Of a stretch of 64,000 bases of DNA, positions 55,940 through 64,000 are shown in pieces. A program made the position numbers and the translations under genes. The stretch spans positions 92,365 through 156,364 of the forward strand of contig DATJFQ010000041.1 in assembly GCA_035495555.1 (NCBI GenBank), in the 5' to 3' direction. Each line of letters opens with the position of its first letter. Within the stretch, counting starts at the first letter, position 1. The notes under the pieces were generated by a model. That model was not told where the DNA came from. It made no database searches and saw only the letters and a list, made by a program, of their open reading frames with translations. Origin of the DNA: DATJFQ01 sp035495555. GTDB lineage: Bacteria > Acidobacteriota > Vicinamibacteria > Vicinamibacterales > 2-12-FULL-66-21.

Positions 55940-56607
55940 CAGAAGTCTTTCTGTTCGCGCATGCTGTGATAGCGGCTCTCGGCGACGATCACGTGATCGA
56001 GCACCTGAATGCCCATCAGGTCTCCCGCCCGCACGAGCCGCTGCGTCAGCACCACGTCGTCCGTGCTCGGTGTGGGATCGCCGGAGGGATGATTGTGGAA
56101 GAGCACAATCGCCGCCGCTCCAACCGTCGCGGCCGCGCGGAATACCTCGCGCGGGTGGACGACGCTGGTGTCCACCGAGCCGACAGAGACCACCGACGTC
56201 CGCATCACGCGATGCTTGGTATCGAGCAACAACACGCCAAAGTGCTCGACCGGCTGGCTGCCGAACTGCGGGATGAGGAGCTCGGCGGCGTTGCGCGGGT
56301 GCAGAATCTGCGGCCGCTCACGCCGGCTGCGAACGAGCGTTCTCCGGCCGGCTTCCACCGCGGCAAGCAGCTGCGCCGCACGTGCGTCGCCGATGCCGGG
56401 GATGCGCCGGAGTTCGTCCATGGACGCGCGCGCGAGGCCGTGCAGTCCTCCCACCACCGCGAGCACGGCGTTCGCGAGTTCGAGCGCGCCGCTCCTGGCC
56501 GGGCCCTGCCCGAGCACGAGCGCGAGCAGTTCATTGTCGCCGAGGCCTCCCGCACCGACGCGCTGCAGCTTCTCGCGCGGCCGATCGTGCGGCTCGATGC
56601 TCTTCAT
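55939..56607 (-). CDS. radC: RadC-family JAB/MPN protein
   Basis: The product is 222 residues. The N-terminal helix-hairpin-helix-like segment (RRIPGIGDARAAQ) is followed by the JAMM metal motif LFHNHPSGDPTPSTDD. The function is uncertain despite the name; RadC proteins are candidate metalloproteases or nucleases. It is divergent from the lipoprotein at 56637, sharing a 29-bp gap, and overlaps larC. Confidence 0.93.
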   Translation of the reverse strand: MKSIEPHDRPREKLQRVGAGGLGDNELLALVLGQGPARSGALELANAVLAVVGGLHGLARASMDELRRIPGIGDARAAQLLAAVEAGRRTLVRSRRERPQILHPRNAAELLIPQFGSQPVEHFGVLLLDTKHRVMRTSVVSVGSVDTSVVHPREVFRAAATVGAAAIVLFHNHPSGDPTPSTDDVVLTQRLVRAGDLMGIQVLDHVIVAESRYHSMREQKDF

Positions 56608-56624
56608 GCTACATCAATCGTTGC

Positions 56625-56630
56625 TATACT
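56625..56630 (+). promoter_or_regulatory. -10 element TATACT in the radC-lipoprotein gap, near-symmetric
   Basis: TATACT ends 6 bp before the GTG at 56637, so transcription would start at or next to the start codon. Its reverse complement AGTATA, followed by GC, also gives TATAGC facing radC, so the element may serve both genes. Confidence 0.45.
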
Positions 56631-56636
56631 TTTCGC

Positions 56637-57212
56637 GTGCGTCGGTTGATCGCTCTCTGTGTCGCGCTCGTGTGCCTGACCGCATGTTCCGAGCCGCCGC
56701 AGAAGGAACTCGATCAGGCGCAGGGCGCGGTCGACACGGCGCGCGCAGCCGGCGCCGACCAGTACGCGCCCGACGACTACGGTGCCGCGACTGCCTCGTT
56801 GCAGAAAGCGCACGAAGCCGTCGATCAGCGCGACTACCGCCAGGCGCTGAGTTACGCGCTCGATGCCCGCGAGCGCGCGAAGGCGGCCGCAAGCGCCGCT
56901 GCCGATGGACAAGCCAAGGCCCGCAGCGATGCCGAAGCGCGCATCACGGCTCTCCTCGCGCGCACCCAGCAGCTCGACACGCGTCTCAGCGCCGCGGAAG
57001 CCGCGCACGTCCCCGCGCGGGAACTCCACGGCGCACATGCCACGCTCGACGACACGCGCGCGCGTCTGCAAAAAGCAGGCACAGCCGTCACCGCGAAAAA
57101 CTACAAGGAAGCGGTCACCGCGCTGGACGGAGTACGCGAAAATCTCGACAAAGCCATCGCGGCGGTTGATGCAGTGATGCAGCACCCGCCGAAGCCGAAA
57201 CGGCGACGTTAG
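56637..57212 (+). CDS. Ala-rich coiled-coil lipoprotein (DUF4398-like)
   Basis: The product is 191 residues. It has a lipoprotein signal (CVALVCLTAC) and then an almost wholly helical, Ala/Gln/Arg-rich body with heptad spacing and repeated ALSYALDARERAK-like turns, resembling DUF4398. Start GTG 56637 directly follows the -10 TATACT, so it is probably leaderless. It may be an envelope structural protein; no enzyme motif is seen. Confidence 0.75.
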   Translation: MRRLIALCVALVCLTACSEPPQKELDQAQGAVDTARAAGADQYAPDDYGAATASLQKAHEAVDQRDYRQALSYALDARERAKAAASAAADGQAKARSDAEARITALLARTQQLDTRLSAAEAAHVPARELHGAHATLDDTRARLQKAGTAVTAKNYKEAVTALDGVRENLDKAIAAVDAVMQHPPKPKRRR

Positions 57213-57262
57213 TCGGCTTCGCGCGGGGTGCTTGGGGCTGGGTACCTCGGATGGGTGCTGGG

Positions 57263-58051
57263 TCAGTACGGCCAGCTGCAATCGAACAACACTTCAGCCG
57301 AGCCGGTGAGGTAAAGCCCATCGTCTCGCCACTCGACGCGCTGGGTGCCGCCGGGGGAGACGACCTGCACATCGCGTACGGCGCCCCCGTACGCGATCGC
57401 GGCCACGGCCGCCGCGCATGCGCCGGTGCCGGACGCCTCGGTCGGACCCACGCCGCGTTCCCAGATGAGAATCCGCACCCGGTCCGCCGCTTCAACGGCG
57501 GCCAACTCCACGTTCGTGCCTGCCGGAAAGGACGGGTGCACCGCCAGCCGCCCGGCGACGTTGTGGAGCCGCTCGTTCGAGAGATCGCCGAGCACCACGC
57601 ACTGCGGGTTGCCCACGCGCATCGTTATGGCCTCGACGCGTTCGCTCTCCAGCGCAATCACACGTCGCGCGACATCTTCCGGCTGGCCCATTGCGGCGCG
57701 AAACGTGAGGCGTCTCCCGTGGACGTCGAGCAACTCCAGCACCTTCGCGCCCGCGTCCGTTTCGATGATGACGATGGCGCCGACCGGCAGCTCGCGTTCG
57801 CCTGCGACGAGCGCCGCCAGGCAGCGGACGCCGTTGCCGGACACCTCCGAGTAGCTGCCGTCGGCGTTCAGCAGATCCATCACGGCGCCCGACTCCGTCG
57901 GCCGGTGGACGATGACGCCGTCGGCGCCAATGCCTCGATGGCGTTCGCACAGGTCACGCGTGAGCGCCGCGCGGTCCACGTCCCGCGGCAGGTCGCCCGC
58001 GTTGACGAGCAGGAAATCGTTTCCGTAGGCGTGCGCCTTGACGATCCTCAT
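57263..58051 (-). CDS. dapF: DapF-family epimerase with both catalytic Cys replaced by Ser
   Basis: The product is 262 residues in the usual DapF fold: AYGNDF, ADG, SGNGVRC and GVGPTEASGTGACAA. In characterised enzymes two Cys (in CGNG and ACG) act as acid and base to epimerise LL- to meso-diaminopimelate. Here they are Ser71 and Ser207; no frame damage is visible. It may be a Ser-variant DapF or an epimerase of another amino acid. ATG 58051 overlaps the upstream methyltransferase by 4 bp (ATGA). Confidence 0.9.
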   Translation of the reverse strand: MRIVKAHAYGNDFLLVNAGDLPRDVDRAALTRDLCERHRGIGADGVIVHRPTESGAVMDLLNADGSYSEVSGNGVRCLAALVAGERELPVGAIVIIETDAGAKVLELLDVHGRRLTFRAAMGQPEDVARRVIALESERVEAITMRVGNPQCVVLGDLSNERLHNVAGRLAVHPSFPAGTNVELAAVEAADRVRILIWERGVGPTEASGTGACAAAVAAIAYGGAVRDVQVVSPGGTQRVEWRDDGLYLTGSAEVLFDCSWPY

Positions 58052-58806
58052 CTGCGGCAGAACGCCAGAAGATGCCACCCGAAGCGGCGGACCCAGGGTC
58101 GCGGCAGCGCGTTGAACGTTCCGACGAAGCACGTGTTGAACAGGGTCCCCTTCCAGCCGCCGTGCAGGCGTGATTTCACCGGGAACCGCTCTTCGACGAT
58201 CCGCACGTCGCTGAAACCCTCGAGCAGCGCCCGGAATTCCGAAAGGCTGTACTTCTTCAGCACCGGTGCGTCTTCGTGCTCGAGCCCCACCTTCATCAGC
58301 TTCGACAGCGCGTTGAGCCACGAGATGCGGTTGTAGACCTGAAACACGGCCGTCCCGCCGGGCTTCAACACCCGCCGGCACTGCGCGACCAGCGCCCTGT
58401 CGTCTGTCGTGTATTGCACGACCCCGTGCGCGTAGACGAGATCGAATGTCTCGTCTGCAAACGGCAGGCGCTCCCCGTCGGCTTCGCGAAGGTCCGCGGC
58501 GAGCCCCTGCTGCGCGAAATTTGCCTTTGCGAGCGCGATGGCAGACGAGGAGAGATCGACCCCGCTGACGATCGCCCCGCCGCGCGCGAAGCGCATCAGA
58601 TCCGTCCCCGCCCCGCAGCCCACGTCGAGGACCCGTCGTCCGCGATAGGCGTCGAAGTCAATCAGCCTCGGAAGATGGTGCAGTTTCTCGAAGTGATACT
58701 GGTCCAGGTCCTGAAAGAACCGGGGCGTCCCGGGATCGGCGGTCGAGACGTCCAGATCGTGAATATGGGCGTCCCAGTAGCGGCGCACCGCGGCGTTGTC
58801 ACTCAC
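58048..58806 (-). CDS. class I SAM-dependent methyltransferase
   Basis: The product is 252 residues. The SAM motif VLDVGCGAGTD, acidic end of strand 2 (SGVDLS) and the post-I motif FDLVYAHGVVQYT are present (Methyltransf_11 type). The substrate is not recognisable. The start is GTG 58806, next to the 9-mer repeat. It overlaps dapF. Confidence 0.88.
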   Translation of the reverse strand: MSDNAAVRRYWDAHIHDLDVSTADPGTPRFFQDLDQYHFEKLHHLPRLIDFDAYRGRRVLDVGCGAGTDLMRFARGGAIVSGVDLSSSAIALAKANFAQQGLAADLREADGERLPFADETFDLVYAHGVVQYTTDDRALVAQCRRVLKPGGTAVFQVYNRISWLNALSKLMKVGLEHEDAPVLKKYSLSEFRALLEGFSDVRIVEERFPVKSRLHGGWKGTLFNTCFVGTFNALPRPWVRRFGWHLLAFCRR

Positions 58807-58954
58807 GCAAAGATCTTAAGCAAAGATCTTAAGCAAAGATCCAAAGATCAAGAGCCAAAGACGTGATCTTTGCATCTTTGCGATCTTTGCCATCTTTGCC
58901 ATCTTTGCCAGCTTTGCATCTTTGCGATCTTTGCGCGATGCTTGTGATCTTTGC
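58807..58954. repeat. 9-mer array (ATCTTTGCN) with inverted flank
   Basis: At least eight near-perfect units of ATCTTTGC plus one variable base lie on the plus strand from 58864 on. Three inverted units (GCAAAGATC, separated by TTAA) lie at 58807-58845, so the whole can fold as a hairpin. It separates the methyltransferase from the oxidase gene, and the last unit abuts the oxidase ATG. Confidence 0.85.
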
Positions 58955-60574
58955 ATGCGGTTTCGCGACGTCGCGGCGCTCTCCGACCGCGAGCACGACA
59001 TCCTCGTCGTCGGCGGCGGCATTTACGGCCTCGCGATCGCGCACGACGCGGCGAGCCGCGGCTTGAGCGTCGCGCTCGTCGAGCGCGGGGACTTCGCGTC
59101 CGCCGCATCCTTCAACCATCAGAAGACCGCGCACGGCGGCCTGCGCACGCTGCAGACGGGCCGCCTCGACAAGTCGCGCGAATCGATTCGTGAGCGGCGC
59201 GCGCTGGCGCGGATGGCGCCACGCCTGCTCCGTCCGCTGCCGTTCATCGTCGGCACGTACCGATCGGCGACGAAGAATCGCCTGGCGCTTCGCGCCGCGT
59301 TCAGAATCGACGCGTGGCTCGGCCGCGATCGCAACGAGGGCGTCGAGCCGGAACTCCATCTGCCGCCCGCGCGGCTCGTGTCGAAAGCGGCGACGCTGAA
59401 GCTGTTCCCCGGCGTCCGGCAGGACGGCCTGACCGGGGGCGCGATGTGGTACGACTACCAGATCGTCGAGACCGACCGGCTTGCGATTGCCGTTGCGGCC
59501 GCGGCGGACGCACACGGCGCGCGTCTGGCCAACTACGTTGAAGCCGTCGAACCGATCCGCGCTGCGGGCGCGATCCGCGGGATGCGCGTGCGCGACGTCC
59601 TCACCGGCGACACACACGACGTGGCGGCGCGGCTGACGATCAACGCCGCTGGCGCACACGCGGGTGCGATGATGCGGCAGCTCGGCGTGTCGCACGAACT
59701 GCTGCTGGTCCAGGCGATGAACCTCGTCACGTCGCTGCCGGCCAGCGACATCGCGATGGCCGCCGCGGGCCGCGACGGCCGCATGCTGACGCTCACACCG
59801 TGGCACGGGCGCGCCCTGGTCGGCACAGCCCAATCGCCCACGTTCCGGCAGCCGGGCGACTGCCCGCCAACCGCCGACGAGGTCGATGCGTTCATTCGCG
59901 ACGTCAACGAGGTCTTTCCAAAGCTCGGTTTACAGCGAGAGCACGTCACGCTCGTCCATTGCGGTGTCGTTCCGGCGCAGCGCGGGCCGGGAGGGCGGCC
60001 GGATCTTCTGGCCGCACCATTGATCCTCGACCATGCGACGAGCGGCGCGCCCGGCTCGATGACCGTCGTCGGCGTGAAGTACACGACGGCACGGGGCGTG
60101 GCCGCCAAAGCGGTCAGCGCCGCGGCGCGACGGCTTGGTCGTTCGATTCCTCCGTCGCGCACCGGCGACGCCCCGCTGCCGGGCGCCGGCATCGCCGATC
60201 ACGAAGCGCTGGCGATTGAAACCGCGCGGGCCGTCGGCCTCGAGCTCGCGCCGCCGATGCTCCGCCACCTGACCGCCATCTACGGCGATCGCTGCGCGGC
60301 TATCATCCGGCTTATGGCCGAGCGCACCGAGTGGCGAATGCCCCTCGTGCCGGGACACCTCACGGTGGGCGCCGAGGCGATTTACGCGATCAGGGAGGAG
60401 ATGGCCTGCACGGTCGCTGACATCGTCATCCGACGCACAGAGCTCGGCGCCGAAGGAAAGCCGCCGGACGCCATTACCACACGGCTTGCTGGTGTCGCGG
60501 CGGAGGAACTGAAATGGGACGCGATGCGGGTAGAACGCGAAATACAGAACGTAAACGCGTTCTACGCCGTGTAG
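58955..60574 (+). CDS. glpD: FAD-dependent glycerol-3-phosphate dehydrogenase-like oxidase
   Basis: The product is 539 residues. It has the dinucleotide fold ILVVGGGIYGLAIAHDAASRG near residues 16-36, then SAASFNHQKTAHGGLRTL, TINAAGAHAG and a C-terminal cap ending EIQNVNAFYAV, as in GlpD. It would oxidise glycerol-3-phosphate to DHAP, feeding quinone. ATG 58955 follows the 9-mer array and lacks a visible Shine-Dalgarno. Confidence 0.88.
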   Translation: MRFRDVAALSDREHDILVVGGGIYGLAIAHDAASRGLSVALVERGDFASAASFNHQKTAHGGLRTLQTGRLDKSRESIRERRALARMAPRLLRPLPFIVGTYRSATKNRLALRAAFRIDAWLGRDRNEGVEPELHLPPARLVSKAATLKLFPGVRQDGLTGGAMWYDYQIVETDRLAIAVAAAADAHGARLANYVEAVEPIRAAGAIRGMRVRDVLTGDTHDVAARLTINAAGAHAGAMMRQLGVSHELLLVQAMNLVTSLPASDIAMAAAGRDGRMLTLTPWHGRALVGTAQSPTFRQPGDCPPTADEVDAFIRDVNEVFPKLGLQREHVTLVHCGVVPAQRGPGGRPDLLAAPLILDHATSGAPGSMTVVGVKYTTARGVAAKAVSAAARRLGRSIPPSRTGDAPLPGAGIADHEALAIETARAVGLELAPPMLRHLTAIYGDRCAAIIRLMAERTEWRMPLVPGHLTVGAEAIYAIREEMACTVADIVIRRTELGAEGKPPDAITTRLAGVAAEELKWDAMRVEREIQNVNAFYAV

Positions 60575-60600
60575 CCCGCTCACGTGCATCGGGCGGATCA

Positions 60601-60620
60601 GGCGCCCCGTGAAGGGCGCC
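60601..60620. terminator. GC stem-loop between convergent oxidase and Asp-box genes
   Basis: GGCGCCC (60601-60607), loop CGTGAA and GGGCGCC (60614-60620) form a 7-bp stem in the 51-bp convergent gap. There is no clear U-run on either strand. Confidence 0.4.
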
Positions 60621-60625
60621 CGGCC

Positions 60626-63600
60626 TTACTTCTTCCCGGGCAGATCGTCCGTGATCGGGGGGATCTTCCCTGCCATCTGCTGGTTGAAGGCGGGGAGTTC
60701 CGTCCTGAGCAGCCTCAGGTATCCGCCTTCCGCTTTTTCGACGTCGCCCTGGATCACCGAGAACACCTTCATCTGCGTGTCGGTCGGCTTGTAATCGATC
60801 GAGCCGGCCTCGTCGCTCGCGCCCTGGCCGACGCCGCCGCTCAGCCAGATCAGGTTCATGTACGCCTTGTAGGCTTCAGGGAAGTACTTGTCGTCGCTCA
60901 GCATCTCTGAGCGCGAGACGAGCTGCAGCTCGACGTCGAGGATCTTCTTGTTCATCTCGTCCAGCGACTTGATGACGTCCGGCTTGCCCTGGTTCGCCTT
61001 CTTCTGGTCCTCGATCTGTTTCCGCCAGATCTCCATCTGGTTGACCATCTTCGAGGTCTGCGTGATCGCGTCACGAATCTGAATCTGCGTGGCCGTCGAG
61101 AGCTGCAGATCCGCATCGGACGTTTCGACCGCCGGGTCCTTGATGACCTGCAACGGCTTCGTTAACTGCTTCCCGTCGACGGTCACGCGCACCTGATACT
61201 TGCCGGGCGCGGCCATCGGAATCCCCGTCTGCGGCGTGATGCCCCAGTGCGTGATGCGGCGGACGTCCGTGTTCCGGAACCGGGGCTCGTCCCAGATGTG
61301 CGGGTTCTCGGGCGGGGTCGTCCGGAGCGCGACGAGCGTCGGCGGATCGAGACGCAGATCCCAGTCGAAGCCGTTCATCCCCTGGTGGCCGACGACCTGC
61401 ATGTTCCGCAACTCCTTGCCCGCTGCGTCGAGGATCTCCACTTTGATCGGAGCCGACGGCGCGCTGGGAAGCGCGAGCGTGAAGTGGGGACGTCCGTACT
61501 GCTGGAACGCGTCGCGCGCCTGCCGGATGATCGGCGCCGGCTCGTACAGCGTCGGCGCGGTCACCGTTGGCGTGGACGCGCTGCCCGTCTGCTCCAGCAC
61601 GGTGATGTTCGGCATGATGTAGAGCCCGCGCCCGTAGGTGGACACGGCGACGTCGTGGAACCGCGGCTCGACCGTGATCCAGCTCACGGGCGCTGGCGGC
61701 AGCCCGTCCTTGAACTGCGTCCACGTCGCGCCGTCGTCCATCGAATAGTAGAAGCCGTGGCCGCTGCCTGCGAACAGCATTCCCTGTTTGTTCGGGTTTC
61801 CGGAGAACGACAGGATGTAATCCAGCGGATGGCCCGACGGGATGTTGCCGGTGACGTTCTTCCACGTGACGCCGTAATCGGACGTCTTGAACAGGTACGG
61901 CTTGCGGTCGTCCATCAGGTGGAAGTCCACCGACACGTAGGCCGTGCCAGGGTCGAACGTTGAGGGCCAGATCTGCGTGAACGTCCCCCACGGCGGCAGG
62001 CCCTTGAAGTTCTTGCTGACGTCGTTCCAGTGGAGACCGTTGTCGCGCGTGTACCAGAGCTTGCCGTCGTTGGTGCCCGCCCAGATCAGCCCCTGCTTAA
62101 TCTTCGAGTACTCGATGTCCCAGACGACCTCGCCGTTGTACTGTCCGAGGTTGTCGCCGACGAGGCCGCCGTTCGACATGACGCGTCCCGGTTCTTTCGT
62201 GGACAGATCCGGGCTGAACTCCGTCCACGACTGCCCGCCGTTGTTCGTCTTCAGAATCACCTGGCAGCCGTACAAAACATTCTTCGTGTCGAACGGATCG
62301 ATCGCCATCGGCGCCGTCCAGTGACAGCGGTACTTGGCTTCGTTGGGAGGCGAGTCGAGTGAAATCATCCACGGCTCGATCGATCGCGCCGTGCCGGTCT
62401 TGGCGTCCCACCGCGTAACCTTGTTGCCGTAGCAGGATGCGTAGACGATCTCGGCGTTGCTCGGATCAGGAATCGTGAAGCCCGACTCGCAGCCGCCAAT
62501 GCCCGGCTGCCACTGGAGCTGCGGACCGCGCCCGCGGCCGAAACCACCGCCGCCGAATCCGCGGCCGCGCCCGACGGCCGGCGGTTGCGGCATGGTGCTC
62601 CCCTCGGGCAGCACCCCGCGGCCGGTCTGCTCGGACACAGTCGACGGGCCGCGCATCGTGCCATCGTCCTGGCGGTTGCTGTAAATCCAGTACGGGACGC
62701 GATTGTCGACGTGGACGTGATACATCTGGCCGTTCGGCAGATTCACGTTCAGCGGGCCGTTCTTCGTGTTGATTGCCGCCCCGCCGTCGTCGGTCAGGAC
62801 GTAACGGGTCGGGTCCTTCGGATCGATCCAGATGTCGTGACAATCGCCGCAGCTCGCCTGCCCCTGCGTGTACGCGAACGGCGCGCCGCCGTTGCCGCTG
62901 AAGGTCTTGCCGCCGTCCTGTGACCGGTGAAAGCTGCTGCTCGAGATGAAGACGTCATCGGCGTTCTGCGGATTGACGCCAAGGCGGATGTAGTAGCCCG
63001 CACGTCCGATGAGCGATCGGTCCCAGCTCACCGTGTTCCACGTCGTCCCGCCATCGTCCGATCGCCAGAGCGATCCCTGATCGGCCGTCTGAATCAGCGC
63101 GTACATCCGTTTGCCGTTTGACGGCGCAATCGCGACGTCGATCTTGCCAACCGGCGGCTTCGGCATGCCGCTGGTGATCTTCGTCCACTTCGCGCCGCCG
63201 TCATGGGTGATGTACACGCCGCTGCCGGGACCACCGCTGTTCTCGACCCAGGTGTGCACTTCGACCTGCCACGTGCCCGCGAGGAGCGTGTTGGGGTCGT
63301 TCACGTCCATCGCGAGGCCGGAGCAGCCGGTGTGTTCGTCGACGAACAGCACCTTCTGCCACGTCTCGCCGCCGTCGGTCGTCTTGAAGACCCCGTGTTC
63401 CTGCTCAGGGCCGGTGAGGCGCCCTTCCGCGCAGACATACACGATGTTCGGGTCCGTCGGGTGAACCAGAACACGGGCGATGCGGCCCGTGTCGACGAGC
63501 CCCATGTGTTTCCAGGTCTTGCCGGCGTCTTTCGAAACATAGACGCCATCGCCCCAGACGTCGCTGTAGCGGATCACCCACGGCTCGCCGGTTCCGACCC

Positions 63601-63943
63601 AGACGATGTTCGGGTCGGACGGGGCGAGGGCGATGCTGCCGATCGCGGCGACCGACTGGTCGTCGAAGATGGGGACGAAGGTCTGGGCGCCATCGGTCGA
63701 TTTCCACAGACCGCCTGACGCCGACCCGAGATAGTACGTATTGGGATCGCCCGGTACACCCGCCGCCGACGCGATGCGACCCGCGGGCGCGGGACCCATG
63801 TAACGGAACTTCAGCGGTTCCGGAGTTGTCGTCGGTTGCGGACCGGTCGGTTGCCCACCACGCTGCGCGGAGACGACGGCCGCCGATAGAGCTGCCGCCG
63901 ACGCGAGCGCAAACACTATGCGCCAGGACTTCGATTGTTTCAT
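60626..63943 (-). CDS. large secreted Asp-box (BNR / sortilin-VPS10-like) beta-propeller protein
   Basis: The product is 1105 residues: signal peptide (cleavage near VVSAQ), Pro/Thr linker, then two propellers with Asp-boxes (KSTDGAQTF, VSKDAGKTW, KTTDGGETW, RSDDGGTTW, KTNNGGQSW, YSMDDGATW), a Gly/Arg-rich insert (about 475-500), a C-terminal beta domain and a helical end. It is related in layout to the 1036-residue protein at 30291. ATG 63943 is used; TATATT (63957-63952) ends 8 bp upstream, suggesting a leaderless message. No catalytic residues can be assigned. Confidence 0.85.
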   Translation of the reverse strand: MKQSKSWRIVFALASAAALSAAVVSAQRGGQPTGPQPTTTPEPLKFRYMGPAPAGRIASAAGVPGDPNTYYLGSASGGLWKSTDGAQTFVPIFDDQSVAAIGSIALAPSDPNIVWVGTGEPWVIRYSDVWGDGVYVSKDAGKTWKHMGLVDTGRIARVLVHPTDPNIVYVCAEGRLTGPEQEHGVFKTTDGGETWQKVLFVDEHTGCSGLAMDVNDPNTLLAGTWQVEVHTWVENSGGPGSGVYITHDGGAKWTKITSGMPKPPVGKIDVAIAPSNGKRMYALIQTADQGSLWRSDDGGTTWNTVSWDRSLIGRAGYYIRLGVNPQNADDVFISSSSFHRSQDGGKTFSGNGGAPFAYTQGQASCGDCHDIWIDPKDPTRYVLTDDGGAAINTKNGPLNVNLPNGQMYHVHVDNRVPYWIYSNRQDDGTMRGPSTVSEQTGRGVLPEGSTMPQPPAVGRGRGFGGGGFGRGRGPQLQWQPGIGGCESGFTIPDPSNAEIVYASCYGNKVTRWDAKTGTARSIEPWMISLDSPPNEAKYRCHWTAPMAIDPFDTKNVLYGCQVILKTNNGGQSWTEFSPDLSTKEPGRVMSNGGLVGDNLGQYNGEVVWDIEYSKIKQGLIWAGTNDGKLWYTRDNGLHWNDVSKNFKGLPPWGTFTQIWPSTFDPGTAYVSVDFHLMDDRKPYLFKTSDYGVTWKNVTGNIPSGHPLDYILSFSGNPNKQGMLFAGSGHGFYYSMDDGATWTQFKDGLPPAPVSWITVEPRFHDVAVSTYGRGLYIMPNITVLEQTGSASTPTVTAPTLYEPAPIIRQARDAFQQYGRPHFTLALPSAPSAPIKVEILDAAGKELRNMQVVGHQGMNGFDWDLRLDPPTLVALRTTPPENPHIWDEPRFRNTDVRRITHWGITPQTGIPMAAPGKYQVRVTVDGKQLTKPLQVIKDPAVETSDADLQLSTATQIQIRDAITQTSKMVNQMEIWRKQIEDQKKANQGKPDVIKSLDEMNKKILDVELQLVSRSEMLSDDKYFPEAYKAYMNLIWLSGGVGQGASDEAGSIDYKPTDTQMKVFSVIQGDVEKAEGGYLRLLRTELPAFNQQMAGKIPPITDDLPGKK

Positions 63944-63951
63944 GGCGCCGA

Positions 63952-63957
63952 AATATA
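63952..63957 (-). promoter_or_regulatory. -10 element TATATT upstream of the Asp-box gene
   Basis: On the minus strand TATATT lies 8 bp before the ATG at 63943. Immediately upstream is a GC-rich inverted repeat (63961-63984). Confidence 0.4.
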
Positions 63958-63960
63958 TCA

Positions 63961-64000
63961 CTGCGCGCGCTCACGCGCGCGCAGTGCTCGGTGCTCCGTG
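63961..64000. repeat. GC inverted repeat followed by GTGCTCGGTGCTC repeat at window end
   Basis: CTGCGCGCG (63961-63969) and CGCGCGCAG (63976-63984) are inverted arms. GTGCTCGGTGCTCCGTG then continues out of the window and is the inverse of the GAGCACCG repeats at 45523-45568. Confidence 0.65.

Noticed and set aside
57263..58051. pseudogene call for dapF
   Set aside because: Both Cys to Ser changes occur in an otherwise intact, full-length frame in an operon with 4-bp overlap, so a variant enzyme is more likely than decay.
58807..58954. CRISPR array
   Set aside because: Units are 9 bp with single-base spacers, no 20-40-bp spacers and no cas genes.

Overview
The window is high-GC bacterial chromosome, densely coded, with a double-membrane type envelope repertoire: signal-peptide lipoproteins, an exosortase/PEP-CTERM sorting system, HtrA, SecA, and enhancer-binding regulators of the sigma-54 class. 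Very large secreted Asp-box (BNR/sortilin-like) beta-propeller proteins occur in three copies, and the intergenic gaps carry many short tandem and inverted repeats. My best guess is an Acidobacteriota genome, perhaps Vicinamibacteria-like. This is inference from gene content, not a phylogenetic result. No tRNA, insertion sequence, prophage or CRISPR array was seen.

Layout. 1-2.4 kb: a YifB/ComM-type ATPase flanked by copies of a dispersed GC-rich repeat of about 190 bp. 2.4-6.9 kb (minus): a tightly coupled PEP-CTERM/exosortase operon (PEP-CTERM substrate, exosortase, EpsI, TPR lipoprotein), with a 25-codon PEP-CTERM-tail-like reading frame just upstream. 7.1-13.4 kb (plus): M23 peptidase, secA, guaB and a second PEP-CTERM protein. 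13.4-16.4 kb: tsaE and the NAD(P)HX repair enzyme, divergent from a class IV aminotransferase. 16.5-20.9 kb (minus): gcvT-gcvH-gcvP. 21.3-24.1 kb (plus): a secreted Ig-repeat protein.

24.1-28.1 kb (minus): the most unusual locus. An enhancer-binding regulator that lacks the GAFTGA motif overlaps a gene for a 68-residue exported twin-CX6C peptide. These are followed by a lipoprotein, an ABC permease and an ABC ATPase, and a sigma-54-like promoter lies in front of the regulator. I recognise no described system with this composition. Upstream of it are pilZ, a pseudopilin and a ComEA-like helix-hairpin-helix gene (28.1-29.5 kb).

29.8-36.3 kb: a receiver protein, a 1036-residue Asp-box protein, and divergent from it a smaller Asp-box protein, a MoaD/ThiS-like protein and a GT-C-like membrane protein. 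36.2-44.1 kb (minus): a probable cell-surface glycan operon (radical SAM, DegT aminotransferase, SDR epimerase, two secreted TIM-barrel glycosidase-like proteins). 44.2-48.5 kb: an FG-GAP protein, a dispersed repeat, RNase P RNA (rnpB), an NtrC-type response regulator and HtrA. 48.5-56.6 kb (minus): ligA (with a hairpin-bridged ribosome binding site), a polyprenyl synthase, tatD, metG, larC and radC. 56.6-64 kb: a lipoprotein, dapF (both catalytic Cys replaced by Ser), a methyltransferase, a 9-mer repeat array, a GlpD-like oxidase and an 1105-residue Asp-box protein.

Export (SecA, exosortase), envelope quality control (HtrA, M23 peptidase) and surface glycan or protein decoration form a recurring theme. 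The rest is housekeeping: purine synthesis, glycine cleavage, DNA ligation, tRNA charging and lysine/peptidoglycan precursor synthesis.
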